Numbered from the stretch's first letter, positions 17,596 to 25,900 are shown. The stretch: DNA of 43,703 nucleotides from an uncultured Verrucomicrobiota bacterium (GCA_913058185.1 CAJXQX010000027.1:1-43703); one strand, 5' to 3'. A program made the numbers and translations. Notes: a model not told the origin generated them from the sequence alone.

Positions 17596-17621
17596 GCCCC
17601 GCATCAACGCGGGGCGTTTTT
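17596..17621 (+). terminator. Rho-independent terminator after the sulfatase
   Basis: A 7-bp GC stem, GCCCCGC (17596-17602) with GCGGGGC (17609-17615), a 6-base loop, then G and five T's (17617-17621), 33 bp after the sulfatase stop codon. It also lies just beyond the 3' end of the convergent small HTH ORF. Confidence 0.85.
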
Positions 17622-17625
17622 GTTG

Positions 17626-17805
17626 TCACAAGCTGAGTTCGTAGCGTGCGCTGCGTCCGGCTCCGATCGGGCGGAAAACACCGAGCTTGGCGAGTTGTTG
17701 TAGGTCGCGGGTGGCGGTGGCCTTGGACACGCGGTTGAGTGATACATATTTGCGGGCGTTCATTCCGAGGGTGCCTTGTAAAAGATCGTTGGGAGAAGGA
17801 GTCAT
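17626..17805 (-). CDS. Stand-alone Fic-type C-terminal winged-helix domain, 59 aa
   Basis: A 59-aa ORF starting at ATG 17805: MTPSPNDLLQGTLGMNARKY, then VSLNRVSKATATRDLQQL, AKLGVFRPIGAGRSARYELSL. The NARKYVSL...S.ATATRDLQ.L..LGV..P.G.GRS.RYEL pattern is the winged helix-turn-helix found at the C-terminus of many Fic-family AMP-transferase proteins. No Fic domain (HPFxxGNGR) exists upstream, so this is either a retained gene fragment or a free-standing DNA-binding protein. A palindrome (CTAGTTAAACTAG) sits just upstream of the start codon. I favour fragment slightly, but the intact start and stop leave expression possible. Confidence 0.6.
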   Translation of the reverse strand: MTPSPNDLLQGTLGMNARKYVSLNRVSKATATRDLQQLAKLGVFRPIGAGRSARYELSL

Positions 17806-17815
17806 AAGCTTTCTC

Positions 17816-17828
17816 TAGTTAAACTAGA
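17816..17828. promoter_or_regulatory. Candidate operator palindrome upstream of the HTH ORF
   Basis: CTAGTTAAACTAG, six-base arms around a central A, lies 10-22 bases upstream of the start codon of the 59-aa winged-helix ORF. A further TCTAGTT half site occurs about 15-20 bases further upstream. Autoregulation is inference. Confidence 0.35.
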
Positions 17829-17929
17829 ACAGGCCTGGCCTCTTCTAGTTTTTCAAGAGGAGAGAGGGATGAATCTGTCGAGGTATAGTGTAAGTCCGCT
17901 TCAATTATAGGTTCATGGTGAAGATGCGC

Positions 17930-19486
17930 TCAGTCCAACGGATCGGCCCAGCGAAGCATCTGCGTCGTGTCGACACTCACTTCAGTATCGTTCGATCCTA
18001 TGGAATCTTTGCGACTCGCTCCATTGGCCACGACCGCTCGGAGTTTTTCGCTCAAGCGCTGGGCGATCTCCGGCTCTTGCTTTACGCGATTATTAGCCTC
18101 GGCGATGTCTTCCTCCAAATTGTAGAGTTCAAGGATTCGCGGCTTTCCGCGTGATTCCCGAAAGTTCGGGTCTTCGTTCTTAAAAACGACTTTCCAAGGG
18201 CCTTCCAAATAAGCGAATTCGCCTCCGACGGAGTGACTCACAACATGATCCCGATGCGCTTGTTTGCTCTGGCCCAAAATCGTAGGTAAAAAGCTGATAC
18301 TGTCCTCACCCGCGTTCGAAGGTAATTCCACGCCCAACAGTTCCGCGCAGGTCGCGAACACATCGTTCAAGCTGAGAATATCGTCGCTCACTGACCCTGC
18401 CTCAATTCGCCCGGGCCAGCGTATCATGAAGGGCACGCGATGCCCGCCTTCCCATATATCGGCCTTTCGACCCCGGTAGGGTCCGCTCGGGAAGTGCCCC
18501 GCCTCTATGAGCGTCTGCCATTCGGTCGGCAGGTGCCCGTTGTCGGACGTAAAGATCACCAAAGTATCATCTGCAACTCCGGCATCTTCCAAAGCTTGGA
18601 TTACCTGTCCCGCCGACCAATCGGTCTCCATGATGAAATCCGCGACGAGCGAGATGCCACTTTGCCCTTTAAACTGCGCCGTCGGCACGATCGGGGTATG
18701 CGGCGACGTCATGGGAAAATACAAAAAAAACGGCTCCTCCTGCTTCGCTTGTTCGTGAATATATTTAACCGCTCTTTGGGTAATTTCCGGCAGGATCTGG
18801 TCGAACTTCCAGTCGGGCGCCATGGGATTCCCGTCAAATATCTGAGGTAAAGCTCTGCCATCGTTGGGAACGTATTCGAATTTCGCCGTCGGCTGTTCCA
18901 CCACGCGATCGTTTTCGATAAAGGTAAACGGGGGAAAGTTGGGGACATGCGTTCCAAAGTAATAATCGAATCCGCGCGTCGTCGGCCCGTTGAGGATAGG
19001 CTTCGTGTAGTCCCATTGTTTTGTCCGAAGAATATTCGGCGTTTCGTCCATCGCGTTTGGCTGTGGCCCCACCCAATTCCAGCCAAGGTGCCATTTGCCG
19101 ATACACGCGGTGGCATAACCGTCTTCCTCTAGAAACCACGGAAGCGTCAGGCGATCTACCGCAATCAGAGGAGGTTCGTAGCAGGCCAACACCCACTCCT
19201 GAAGTCGCGTGCGCCAGGCATAGCGCCCAGTCAATAGTCCGTAGCGGGTTGGCGTGCAAACGGCCGAGCCGCTATGTGCATTGGTGAACCGCATCGACTC
19301 CGCGGAAAAGGTATCCAAATGCGGAGTCGCGATTTTGTTTTTCGGGAAATGAGCCTGGATATCGCCTATCCCGAAATCATCCGCTAGAATGATAACAATA
19401 TTTGGCCGATCCTGAGCCTCAATCCTCGAACAGCCCGACCATACAAAAATTAGAGTTGAATAGATAAGTATTGAAATTCGCGTCAT
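17930..19486 (-). CDS. Secreted arylsulfatase A-like sulfatase
   Basis: A sulfatase of 518 aa from ATG 19486; an upstream ATG at 19531 would add 15 residues before the signal peptide and is less likely. The export signal MTRISILIYSTLIFVWSGC could be a lipoprotein signal with Cys19 as lipidation site, though Trp at -3 is unusual for a lipobox. Metal ligands D36-D37 (LADDFGIGD), formylglycine motif C77-T-P-T-R followed by YGLLTGRY, GKWHLG, SPHTP, SDNGH and GRKADIWEGGHRVPF follow in family order. GRYAWRTRLQ after the active-site motif is typical of the larger arylsulfatase A group. No terminator was identified between it and the small HTH gene downstream. Confidence 0.92.
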   Translation of the reverse strand: MTRISILIYSTLIFVWSGCSRIEAQDRPNIVIILADDFGIGDIQAHFPKNKIATPHLDTFSAESMRFTNAHSGSAVCTPTRYGLLTGRYAWRTRLQEWVLACYEPPLIAVDRLTLPWFLEEDGYATACIGKWHLGWNWVGPQPNAMDETPNILRTKQWDYTKPILNGPTTRGFDYYFGTHVPNFPPFTFIENDRVVEQPTAKFEYVPNDGRALPQIFDGNPMAPDWKFDQILPEITQRAVKYIHEQAKQEEPFFLYFPMTSPHTPIVPTAQFKGQSGISLVADFIMETDWSAGQVIQALEDAGVADDTLVIFTSDNGHLPTEWQTLIEAGHFPSGPYRGRKADIWEGGHRVPFMIRWPGRIEAGSVSDDILSLNDVFATCAELLGVELPSNAGEDSISFLPTILGQSKQAHRDHVVSHSVGGEFAYLEGPWKVVFKNEDPNFRESRGKPRILELYNLEEDIAEANNRVKQEPEIAQRLSEKLRAVVANGASRKDSIGSNDTEVSVDTTQMLRWADPLD

Positions 19487-19757
19487 TGAATTTGAGTCAG
19501 CGATTGATAGTCTGAAGAGCATGACCGGCAAGGGTCAGAATATCGCAATCGCGAACGACCCATTTGTCATCTCCATTCGCAGATCAGATTCGATCGATTC
19601 CATCCACGTTGCACCCGCCATGTTCTCTAATACCTTGCTCAGGTGTTTCGTTTTTCTGCGGTCGATGCGACGGCGAGGGCAGAGCGTGGTTCGGGCGGAG
19701 GCCGTTGGCGCAGGAGCAGGGTGACGATTTCGTTTTAGGCTTCGCGAAGAGCTGGGT

Positions 19758-20231
19758 CTATCGGGCTCCGTCGGCGGGCCCGAAGCGGGGCGTGGCATCG
19801 ACCGTGATAGGAATCATCACGATGTATTCGAATGCGTTGTCCTCGTCGTCGCGCAGGGTGGGGAAGAGCCATTGGCCGACGGCTTTGGTCACGGCGTTCT
19901 GGATGTCCTGCTCGGCATTGGTCATGGCGATGGACATTTCCTTCACCCTGCCGGTTTTTGCGATGATCGTGCCGATAAGCACCACGCCGCCGCGGCCTTG
20001 GCGTTTGGCTTTTTTTGGAATGGCAACCTTGGCGCGCCGTTTGGGTTTTACCTCTTCGTCGATGAGATAAACGGGATAGTGGACACCGCCAACTTCGATC
20101 GTATCGCGATAGAGGTCACGGTCGGCCTTCACGTCTTCGGGAATCACCTTCTTCTCCTTACGATCCAGTAGTCCCGCTCCTATCAAAAGAGAGCAACTGG
20201 CGAGGAATATGCAGATGAGACGAGAAACCAT
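19758..20231 (-). CDS. Exported protein with a TonB C-terminal-like domain
   Basis: From ATG 20231 the protein has 157 aa, with an N-terminal signal or anchor (MVSRLICIFLASCSLLIGAG). Residues ~25-80 are charged (DRKEKKVIPEDVKADRD; KPKRRAKVAIPKKAKRQGRGG). The rest resembles the TonB C-terminal fold: GVVLIGTIIAKTGRVKEMSIAM, AEQDIQNAVTKAVGQWLFPT and a final strand FEYIVMIPITVD. It lacks the proline-rich spacer of a true energy transducer. Similar short proteins in Verrucomicrobia are of unknown function. It follows selO by 63 bp on the same strand and may be the last gene of that transcript. Function is not established. Confidence 0.6.
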   Translation of the reverse strand: MVSRLICIFLASCSLLIGAGLLDRKEKKVIPEDVKADRDLYRDTIEVGGVHYPVYLIDEEVKPKRRAKVAIPKKAKRQGRGGVVLIGTIIAKTGRVKEMSIAMTNAEQDIQNAVTKAVGQWLFPTLRDDEDNAFEYIVMIPITVDATPRFGPADGAR

Positions 20232-20294
20232 GATGGGTGAGACCCTCAATTCTAGAAAAAGTGCTGGCAAGCGGACTTCGACCTCACCGCGGAG

Positions 20295-21746
20295 TTAAGT
20301 GCCGCAGAAGGTTTCGGTCACGCGCTCATCGGAGGAAGGGGCTTGCTCGAGGTCGGAGAATTGTGCGTCTGCCGTGAAGGGTAGAGTGAGGGCATCGACC
20401 AGTCGATTAAACGGCACGAAGTCACCGCGGTAGCCGGCTTGAATGGCGGCTTCGATGCGATGATTGCGGGGAATGAGGATCGGGTTGGCCGCTTGCATTT
20501 TGGTGAGCTCAGTATCCGGCGATGCCACTGCGCGCCAACTTTCCAACCACGCGTTTGCATCGGTCTCGGCGGAGAACAACGCGACCACTTCGGCGGCGTC
20601 TTCGCCGGCAGCGACGCGCGTAAGGTGGCGAAAGAACAAGGTGAAATCGACCTCGTTTTTGGCGAGAATTTCGAGCGTCGATTTGATGAATTCTTTGCTC
20701 GAGTCGTTGGCCTCGGTGAGGCCCAGCTTGGCGCGGAATGCCGCCAAATACCCGGCTTGAAAACGGTCGGGAAAAATTGCCAGGGCCTGCTCGGCGAGTT
20801 TGATGGCGTCATCGCGATCTTCCGCGATGAGCGGTAACAACGTTTCGGCCAGACGAGTCAGGTTCCATTGGGCGATGGAGGGTTGATTGCCCCACGCGTA
20901 ACGCGCCCCGCGGTCGATGGAGCTGTAGACGCACTGCGGATGAAACCCGTCCATGAACGCGCAGGGGCCGTAGTCGATCGTCTCGCCGGAGATGGCGACA
21001 TTGTCGGTGTTCATGACCCCGTGGATGAAACCGAGCGGCAACCAGCGGATGATCAGATCACATTGCGCCGTGATCACGGCGGTGAGCAAGGCGAGGGCGG
21101 GATTGGCGGGGTCGTTTGCCGCGGGGTAGTGTCGAGCCAGCGCGTGGTCGACCAGGGCGCGCAACGCTTCGGTGTCTTCTTGGGCGGAAAAATACTGGAA
21201 TGTGCCGACCCGGATGTGACTGGCGGCCACTCGGGTGAAAACGCCACCGGCGAGCGGGGATTCGCGTTGCACCTCTTCGCCGGTGGTGACCGCCGCAAGG
21301 GCGCGCGTGGTGGGCACCCCGAGGGCGTGCATTGCTTCGCTCACGATGTATTCGCGCAGCACGGGGCCGATAGCCGCGCGGCCATCGCCGCCGCGGGACC
21401 ACGCCGTGCGGCCGGCGCCTTTGAGTTGGATATCGCGCCGATTACCATGAGTGTCGATGACCTCGCCGAGCAAGATAGCGCGACCGTCGCCGAGCTGCGG
21501 CACGAAGTTGGCGAACTGATGTCCGGCGTAAGCCTGAGCGATCGGTTGCGCCCCCTCCGGCACGAGGTTACCTGCCCATGTTGATACGCCCTCGGCTGAT
21601 TCTAACCAGGTGGAATCGATACCGAGTTCCGCTGCCAACCCGGGGTTAGCGCGGATCAGTTGAGGAGACGCTACCCGAGTGGGGGTTTGAGGAGCGAAGA
21701 GACGCTCGGGCAAACGAGCGTAGCTGTTATCAAAAGGAATCTGCAT
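20295..21746 (-). CDS. selO: SelO/YdiU protein adenylyltransferase (AMPylase)
   Basis: A pseudokinase-fold enzyme that transfers AMP from ATP to Ser/Thr/Tyr of proteins during the redox stress response. It has 483 aa, close to the ~480 of E. coli SelO. Visible landmarks are AGHQFANFVPQLGDGRAI (74-91), K109 in LKGAGRTAWSRGGDGRAA (ATP-binding lysine), E132 region VLREYIVSEAMHALG, H242-G-VMNTDN (metal-binding N/D) and D258 in IDYGPCAFMD. The C-terminus ends TFCGT; eukaryotic homologues have selenocysteine at the equivalent place and bacterial ones cysteine, which forms a regulatory disulfide. It follows the phytanoyl-CoA dioxygenase gene by 61 bp. Confidence 0.95.
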   Translation of the reverse strand: MQIPFDNSYARLPERLFAPQTPTRVASPQLIRANPGLAAELGIDSTWLESAEGVSTWAGNLVPEGAQPIAQAYAGHQFANFVPQLGDGRAILLGEVIDTHGNRRDIQLKGAGRTAWSRGGDGRAAIGPVLREYIVSEAMHALGVPTTRALAAVTTGEEVQRESPLAGGVFTRVAASHIRVGTFQYFSAQEDTEALRALVDHALARHYPAANDPANPALALLTAVITAQCDLIIRWLPLGFIHGVMNTDNVAISGETIDYGPCAFMDGFHPQCVYSSIDRGARYAWGNQPSIAQWNLTRLAETLLPLIAEDRDDAIKLAEQALAIFPDRFQAGYLAAFRAKLGLTEANDSSKEFIKSTLEILAKNEVDFTLFFRHLTRVAAGEDAAEVVALFSAETDANAWLESWRAVASPDTELTKMQAANPILIPRNHRIEAAIQAGYRGDFVPFNRLVDALTLPFTADAQFSDLEQAPSSDERVTETFCGT

Positions 21747-21807
21747 GCGAACAGCTACCCTATCACGGTTTTGAAGAAATGCGAATGGGCGTCATCTGCG
21801 CCGCCCC

Positions 21808-22632
21808 TCAATGCACGCGTTTGCCGTGCTTGCTGCGGTAGCGCGCGAGTTCGTGGTAGGCCTTGTTCGGGTCGGCGAATTTGTTGACGCCGGGGTCCTC
21901 GCCACTGGCCAGATAGAGTTGGTGCCACGGAAAGTCTTTCTCGTTCAGCTTGGTGTGTGAGCTGATGTAACGCATGGTGTAGCCACAGCGTCGCAGCGAG
22001 CTGGTGTTGGGAGGGCTGCCGTGAATCAGGCGCCCATCGTGCAAGCTGCAGTGATTGGCCTCCAACTCGATCGGCACGGCGGCGGTATCATTGCGTTGGG
22101 TCGGCGTGATCTCGGTGGGAAACACGGCGGCTTCCGTCGCGATGTCATCGTAGTCAGAAAACCCCAGCTTGCCGGAATTGTGGGTGCGCGGCACGACGGA
22201 CATGCAGCCGTTTTCGATGCGGGAAGGATCGATCGCCAGCCACACCGTGGCCACCTCCATCGGCTCGATCATACCTCTCCAATAGGCGGAGTCTTCATGC
22301 CAAGGCACCCGCTTGCCATCACCGGATGGCTTGCAGATGAAGTGGCTGGAAAAGAGTGCGATATCTGGACCCAGAATCGGCTGCACTAAACCCAATACTT
22401 CATCGGACAACAACCAATCGAACAACTTAGGATGCTGGAAGTGCGGCACATCCATGAGCTCGGGTCTCACGTCCGTCTCCAAGTCGTCGAGCAGATTTTC
22501 AAAGTAAGACTTCAATCCCTCAAACTTGGCGGCGGAGAAGACGGGTTCAGTAGGAATGACCCAACCTTCTTGGTTAAAGGTGTCAATCTGGGTCGAATTG
22601 AGTCGAGCTGGGCTGGGGTTCGAAAGGGGCAT
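21808..22632 (-). CDS. Phytanoyl-CoA dioxygenase (PhyH) family oxygenase
   Basis: A 274-aa Fe(II)/2-oxoglutarate oxygenase of the PhyH family. The iron triad is visible as H112-x-D114 (VPWHEDSAYW) and H204 (LHDGRLIHGSPPN); basic residues R214-R215 and R221 are placed to bind 2-oxoglutarate. WLAIDPSRIENGCMSVVPRTH is the conserved strand following the HxD motif. The domain is complete and cytoplasmic. Bacterial members hydroxylate varied small substrates, so the substrate cannot be named. The gene starts 73 bp from the divergent AraC-type regulator (to its ATG at 22706), the classic layout for local control, and heads a likely operon with selO and the TonB-like gene. Confidence 0.9.
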   Translation of the reverse strand: MPLSNPSPARLNSTQIDTFNQEGWVIPTEPVFSAAKFEGLKSYFENLLDDLETDVRPELMDVPHFQHPKLFDWLLSDEVLGLVQPILGPDIALFSSHFICKPSGDGKRVPWHEDSAYWRGMIEPMEVATVWLAIDPSRIENGCMSVVPRTHNSGKLGFSDYDDIATEAAVFPTEITPTQRNDTAAVPIELEANHCSLHDGRLIHGSPPNTSSLRRCGYTMRYISSHTKLNEKDFPWHQLYLASGEDPGVNKFADPNKAYHELARYRSKHGKRVH

Positions 22633-22656
22633 TCTTATGTTATATCACCTTACAAG

Positions 22657-22672
22657 GGGCAATATCTTGCCC
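22657..22672. promoter_or_regulatory. Candidate operator between the PhyH and AraC genes
   Basis: GGGCAA-TATC-TTGCCC, perfect six-base arms around four bases, lies in the short gap between the divergent phytanoyl-CoA dioxygenase and AraC-type regulator genes. Its position 25-40 bases upstream of the PhyH start suits a regulator site. AraC proteins more often bind direct repeats, so the link is tentative. Confidence 0.4.
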
Positions 22673-22705
22673 TAATCGCGCATTTTTATGTGGTATATTG
22701 ATACG

Positions 22706-23548
22706 ATGGAGCCTGCCCACGCGCACTTTCAACTGACCGATTTTATCCAAACCGGAGAGGCGTATCACTTCGCTCGGGTGGAAGTGACCGAGGGTAATCA
22801 GGCGCGCTATCACAATCACGATTACCACGAGGTCTTCTGGGTCACCCACGGTGCTGGTCAACATCGGTGGAACGGCCGCACCGATGCGGTTGAGCCGCAC
22901 CAACTATTTTTAATAAACCCGCAGGACCGACATGGCGTGGGCAGCCAGGGAACGGATGCTTTGGGCATTATCAATGTAGCGTTTCCGAGCGCTGCTTGGA
23001 GTGCGATTCAGGCTCGATATTTTGAGGATGGATTTGATCCGTTCCTGGCCAGTCCTGCGGCCCGTCGGATCGCGCTCGATCCATCTGGCCGATCCACCCT
23101 GGATTTCTGGGCACGTCGATTGGATCGTCCCGGGCGCCCCGGGGTAGCGTTGGACGGATTTCTGATGGATCTGCCACGATTGATTCAACCGCTCGAGCCG
23201 GCCCCGACCCGCTTGCCGGACTGGTTGGAACAGGCCTGTCGGGAGATCGTGCGCCCTGAGAATTTTCGCCGAGGAACTCCGGCGTTCGCCGATTTAGCCG
23301 GCCGCACTCCGTCTCACCTTGCTCGAGCCACGCGACGCTGGTTGGGCCGCACGCCCAGCGACATCGTTAATGCGGCTCGCATGGAGTTCAGTGCCCATCA
23401 GCTCATCACCACCAATCGACCGATTGTGGAAATAGCTTTCGATTGTGGGCTGACGAATCTCTCGCATTTTTATGCTCTGTTTCGGCACGCCCACGGATTG
23501 AGCCCCCGCCGATACCGCCTGCGGGCAACTTCGCTGGTAAGCGGTTAA
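22706..23548 (+). CDS. AraC-family transcriptional regulator with cupin sensor domain
   Basis: A regulator of 280 aa from ATG 22706 (an in-frame ATG at 22688 would add six residues; neither has a clear Shine-Dalgarno). The N-terminal half is a cupin with a histidine-rich motif, YHNHDYHEVFWVTHGAG, then HRHGV-like loops (QDRHGVGS). The C-terminal ~95 residues form two helix-turn-helix units: FADLAGRTPSHLARATRRWL and the signature IVEIAFDCGLTNLSHFYALFRHAHGLSPRRYR. It is transcribed away from the phytanoyl-CoA dioxygenase gene and most likely controls it in response to a small molecule. The cupin metal site suggests a metal or small organic ligand; which one is unknown. Confidence 0.9.
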   Translation: MEPAHAHFQLTDFIQTGEAYHFARVEVTEGNQARYHNHDYHEVFWVTHGAGQHRWNGRTDAVEPHQLFLINPQDRHGVGSQGTDALGIINVAFPSAAWSAIQARYFEDGFDPFLASPAARRIALDPSGRSTLDFWARRLDRPGRPGVALDGFLMDLPRLIQPLEPAPTRLPDWLEQACREIVRPENFRRGTPAFADLAGRTPSHLARATRRWLGRTPSDIVNAARMEFSAHQLITTNRPIVEIAFDCGLTNLSHFYALFRHAHGLSPRRYRLRATSLVSG

Positions 23549-23839
23549 CTCACTCGCCGGTGCTGGCTTCGAGGATAGCCCGGTCGACATATTCGCGGGC
23601 TGGCTTTCAGTGTAAAACATGAACACCCAGCACCCGATATCGAAATACCGAATGCCGGGTGAAATAACACGACCAGCCCCCGTCTGCAGCCGAGGGGTGT
23701 TAGGTCGAACAAGTTAGATCGAAAATTGGGCGAGTGGTTCCATTCCGAGGGTCGATTTATCTGCGTTGGATAAAGCCGAATCCTGGAGACGGGTAAATAC
23801 CGGGAGTTCGATTCTTGCTGGTTCCGAGCCAGTCCTCAA

Positions 23840-24463
23840 TCAGCCACGTCCCGCGTAGGGTATTTGGTTGGCGGTTATGGTGAGGAAAGGGATGTTCACT
23901 TCGAGGGGTAGTTGAGCGAAGTGAAGAACCATGTCGGCGACATGCTGCGCGTCGAATAGCGGCTCGGGTCGGAGGGATCCATCGGCCTGCAACATGTCGC
24001 GACTCATGTTCTCAGAAACATCAATGGTGGCGTTGCCGATGTCGATCTGACCGCAGGCGATGTTGGAGGCGCGTTGGTCGAGGGCGATTGATTTGGTGAG
24101 TCCGGTGATGGCGTGTTTGGCTGCAACGTAGGGAGCGGCATTCGGTCGTGGGGCGTGCGCGGAAACCGATCCGTTGTTGAGGATGCGTCCGCCCGAAGGG
24201 GATTGGGACTTCATCAATCGCACTGCCGCTTGGGCGCAGAGGAAAGACTCGGTGACGTTGATGCCGAACAGAGTCTGCCATTGTTCAAAGGTGAGGTCTT
24301 CGAAGGCGGCTTTTGGTGTGGCGATGCCGGCGTTCCCGAGTAGTCGCTTCACATCCCGTTCGGTAAACCGGGCGACTTTATGGAAATCGAAATCGTGGAA
24401 CATCTCCCGAAAGGTTTCCCGTTTGTTTAAAATCGTGCGCCAGCTTGAAAACCTTCGAGACAA
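23840..24463 (-). pseudogene. Chimeric ORF: tag glycosylase segment fused to an SDR lacking its NAD-binding N-terminus
   Basis: The first ~47 codons encode a middle piece of 3-methyladenine DNA glycosylase I (SWRTILNKRETFREMF, then RFTERDVKRLLGNAGI). From NAGI (24323-24334) onward it is a short-chain dehydrogenase: AGIATPKAAFEDLTFEQWQTLFGINV, the catalytic Ser in NNGSVS, then Y-x-x-x-K in PYVAAKHAI. NAGI occurs naturally in both families (Tag LLxNAGIVR; SDR VNNAGI), so the join falls at shared sequence. The SDR lacks TGxxxGIG and the first two Rossmann strands, so it cannot bind NAD(P) normally. The frame opens at a TTG. It continues the tag remnant upstream in another frame. Confidence 0.82.
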
Positions 24464-24597
24464 ATCTTTTCAAAGAGACGCCGATCATCTGTCACCGGAA
24501 AGCCCCATTCCGTATCGTGGTATGGAATGAACTCTGGGACGTCGCCACACCAAGCGCAGCGAGCTTGGCTATCGGGACCCTTGATGGTCGCACTCAC
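24430..24597 (-). pseudogene. tag: 5' part of tag (3-methyladenine DNA glycosylase I), frameshifted
   Basis: A GTG at 24597 opens a frame reading ...SQARCAWCGDVPEFIPYHDTE, WGFPVTDDRRLFEKICLEGFQAG, the N-terminus of Tag with its conserved zinc cysteine and YHDxEWG motif. It then hits a stop, while the expected continuation (SWRTILNKR) is found in the next frame. The observed CAAGCTGGCGC would be repaired by adding ten bases between two copies of AGCTGG, so deletion between short direct repeats is the likely cause. The GTG overlaps the aminopeptidase stop codon as GTGA, so the two genes were once translationally coupled. The C-terminal half of tag is absent. Confidence 0.75.
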
Positions 24598-25796
24598 AGC
24601 TGAAATTCGCCGTCGCGGTAGATGACTTGGGTCGAGCCATCGGTGAGGTGGGCGGTGACGACGCGGTTGGAGGTCGCGACGATATCGGTGTGCACGACGG
24701 AGTTGTTGTAACCCATCTCAGCCCATTGCTCATCGGTGATGGTCGCGGGGGCTCCGGTGTAGGAATCGCGGTAGGCGGAACCTACGGCGATGTGGGTGTT
24801 ACCGTATTGGCCCCCGACGTTCTCGTCGTAGAGCGTAAGCCCCATGAACTTGGTGATGCGGGAAAAACGGCGATCGGTGAGGGAAAATTCACCTACCTTG
24901 TCAGCGTTTTCGACCGCGATCATTTCTCGCAAGAGTTCCTCGCCTTCGCTGGCCGTCGCCTTGGTGACGCGACCCGATTCGAATTCTAAATAGGCATCCT
25001 TGATCAGAGAGCCGTAGCGATAGAGCGGTTCGGTGAATTGGATGCGCCCGGAAGTGCCCCGCCAGTCGGGCGAGATGAACAACTCGAAGCTCGGAATGTT
25101 GCGGCCGGAACCACCCAGCCATTTGCGATCGGCGCCGACTTGCACCCACAGATCAGTGTCGGCCGCTTCGACGTGCAGCATCTCGATCGGCAGGGCGTCG
25201 AGCTTGTCTTTGGTGGCGTAGATATCGGTGTAGAGGGCCTGCCATTTGGCGGCCGGATTGGCCTCTTCAAGGTAACAGGCATTGATGATTTCGCCCCAGT
25301 ATTCCTCGAGCGACATGCCGACTTCATCGGCCATCGCTTGGGTGCCATACATGGCGAGGGTCCAGGTGTAGTTGCCCGCGCTTTCTTTCGCGCGGCGCCA
25401 GTCGATATAGGGTTTCATCGCCTTCTGTGCGGCCATGATCTTGCCACTAGGAATACCGCTCAGCTCCTGCTTATTGGTCTCGGCGATAATCACGACGGTG
25501 TGGTCGATTTCCTCGACCGTGCCTTGGTGGTATTTCTCGGCGAAGAACGCGAGTTGCTCGTCGTTGGCGAGCTCAAAGAACTCACGGCTAAAATCGTCGG
25601 GAGTGAAAAAGACGAGTGGATGGGCACCCGCTTTCAGCACGGCTCGGCGCAGCGCTACGAGCAGAGGTTTGGCGACCTCCGGGACCCGCAGCTGCACCAC
25701 CTCGCCGGGCTTGACGCCTTCGCCGCTATTCAAGGCGAAGTTGATCAGCACATCGGCGTAATTATCGAGCAGGTCGGCAGCGGGTTGGTATGACAT
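24594..25796 (-). CDS. M29-family aminopeptidase (AmpS/PepS-like)
   Basis: A 400-aa cytoplasmic metallo-aminopeptidase of family M29. The N-terminal domain (1-200) carries LLDNYADVLINFALNSGEGVKPGEVV, typical of the family. Metal ligands in the C-terminal domain are visible: E256 in FTEPLYRYG, E325 in YDENVGG, H335 in YGNTHIAVGSAY, H369 and D371 in VVHTDIV. Length matches family members (about 400-410 aa). The enzyme releases N-terminal residues from peptides and needs Co/Zn/Mg. Its stop codon overlaps the GTG start of the broken tag gene (GTGA). No signal peptide. Confidence 0.94.
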   Translation of the reverse strand: MSYQPAADLLDNYADVLINFALNSGEGVKPGEVVQLRVPEVAKPLLVALRRAVLKAGAHPLVFFTPDDFSREFFELANDEQLAFFAEKYHQGTVEEIDHTVVIIAETNKQELSGIPSGKIMAAQKAMKPYIDWRRAKESAGNYTWTLAMYGTQAMADEVGMSLEEYWGEIINACYLEEANPAAKWQALYTDIYATKDKLDALPIEMLHVEAADTDLWVQVGADRKWLGGSGRNIPSFELFISPDWRGTSGRIQFTEPLYRYGSLIKDAYLEFESGRVTKATASEGEELLREMIAVENADKVGEFSLTDRRFSRITKFMGLTLYDENVGGQYGNTHIAVGSAYRDSYTGAPATITDEQWAEMGYNNSVVHTDIVATSNRVVTAHLTDGSTQVIYRDGEFQL

Positions 25797-25867
25797 AGCC
25801 TAAATTTTATCGGGCTCGCGGAAAGGGCAAGGCTGAGGCGGGCGATTGGGTGCCCGATAGGGTTTAT

Positions 25868-25900
25868 GTTGTAGCCGGGGTCGCCGACCCCGGAGAAACC
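25868..25900 (+). repeat. REP-like hairpin, copy A
   Basis: CCGGGGTC (25875-25882), GCC, GACCCCGG (25886-25893) preceded by TGTAG and followed by AGAAACC. It belongs to a dispersed family with copies at 26723-26760, 39065-39092 and 39131-39166. It lies in the 272-bp gap between the aminopeptidase and the toxin gene, which otherwise holds nothing recognisable. Confidence 0.65.

Noticed and set aside
21733-21746. Possible selenocysteine at the SelO C-terminus
   Set aside because: The codon at the relevant C-terminal position (near 20301-20303) encodes Cys in FCGT, as in other bacterial SelO proteins; no TGA recoding is needed.
23549-23610. Minus-strand text KPAREYVDRAILEASTGE ending just past the AraC gene
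   Set aside because: It looks like a protein C-terminus (possibly a kinase such as ThiD) but is only 18 codons between stops; too short to support as a gene remnant.
25875-25893. Hairpin CCGGGGTC-GCC-GACCCCGG as a terminator
   Set aside because: No T-run on either strand, and related hairpins occur elsewhere with the same flanks, so it is better treated as a dispersed repeat.
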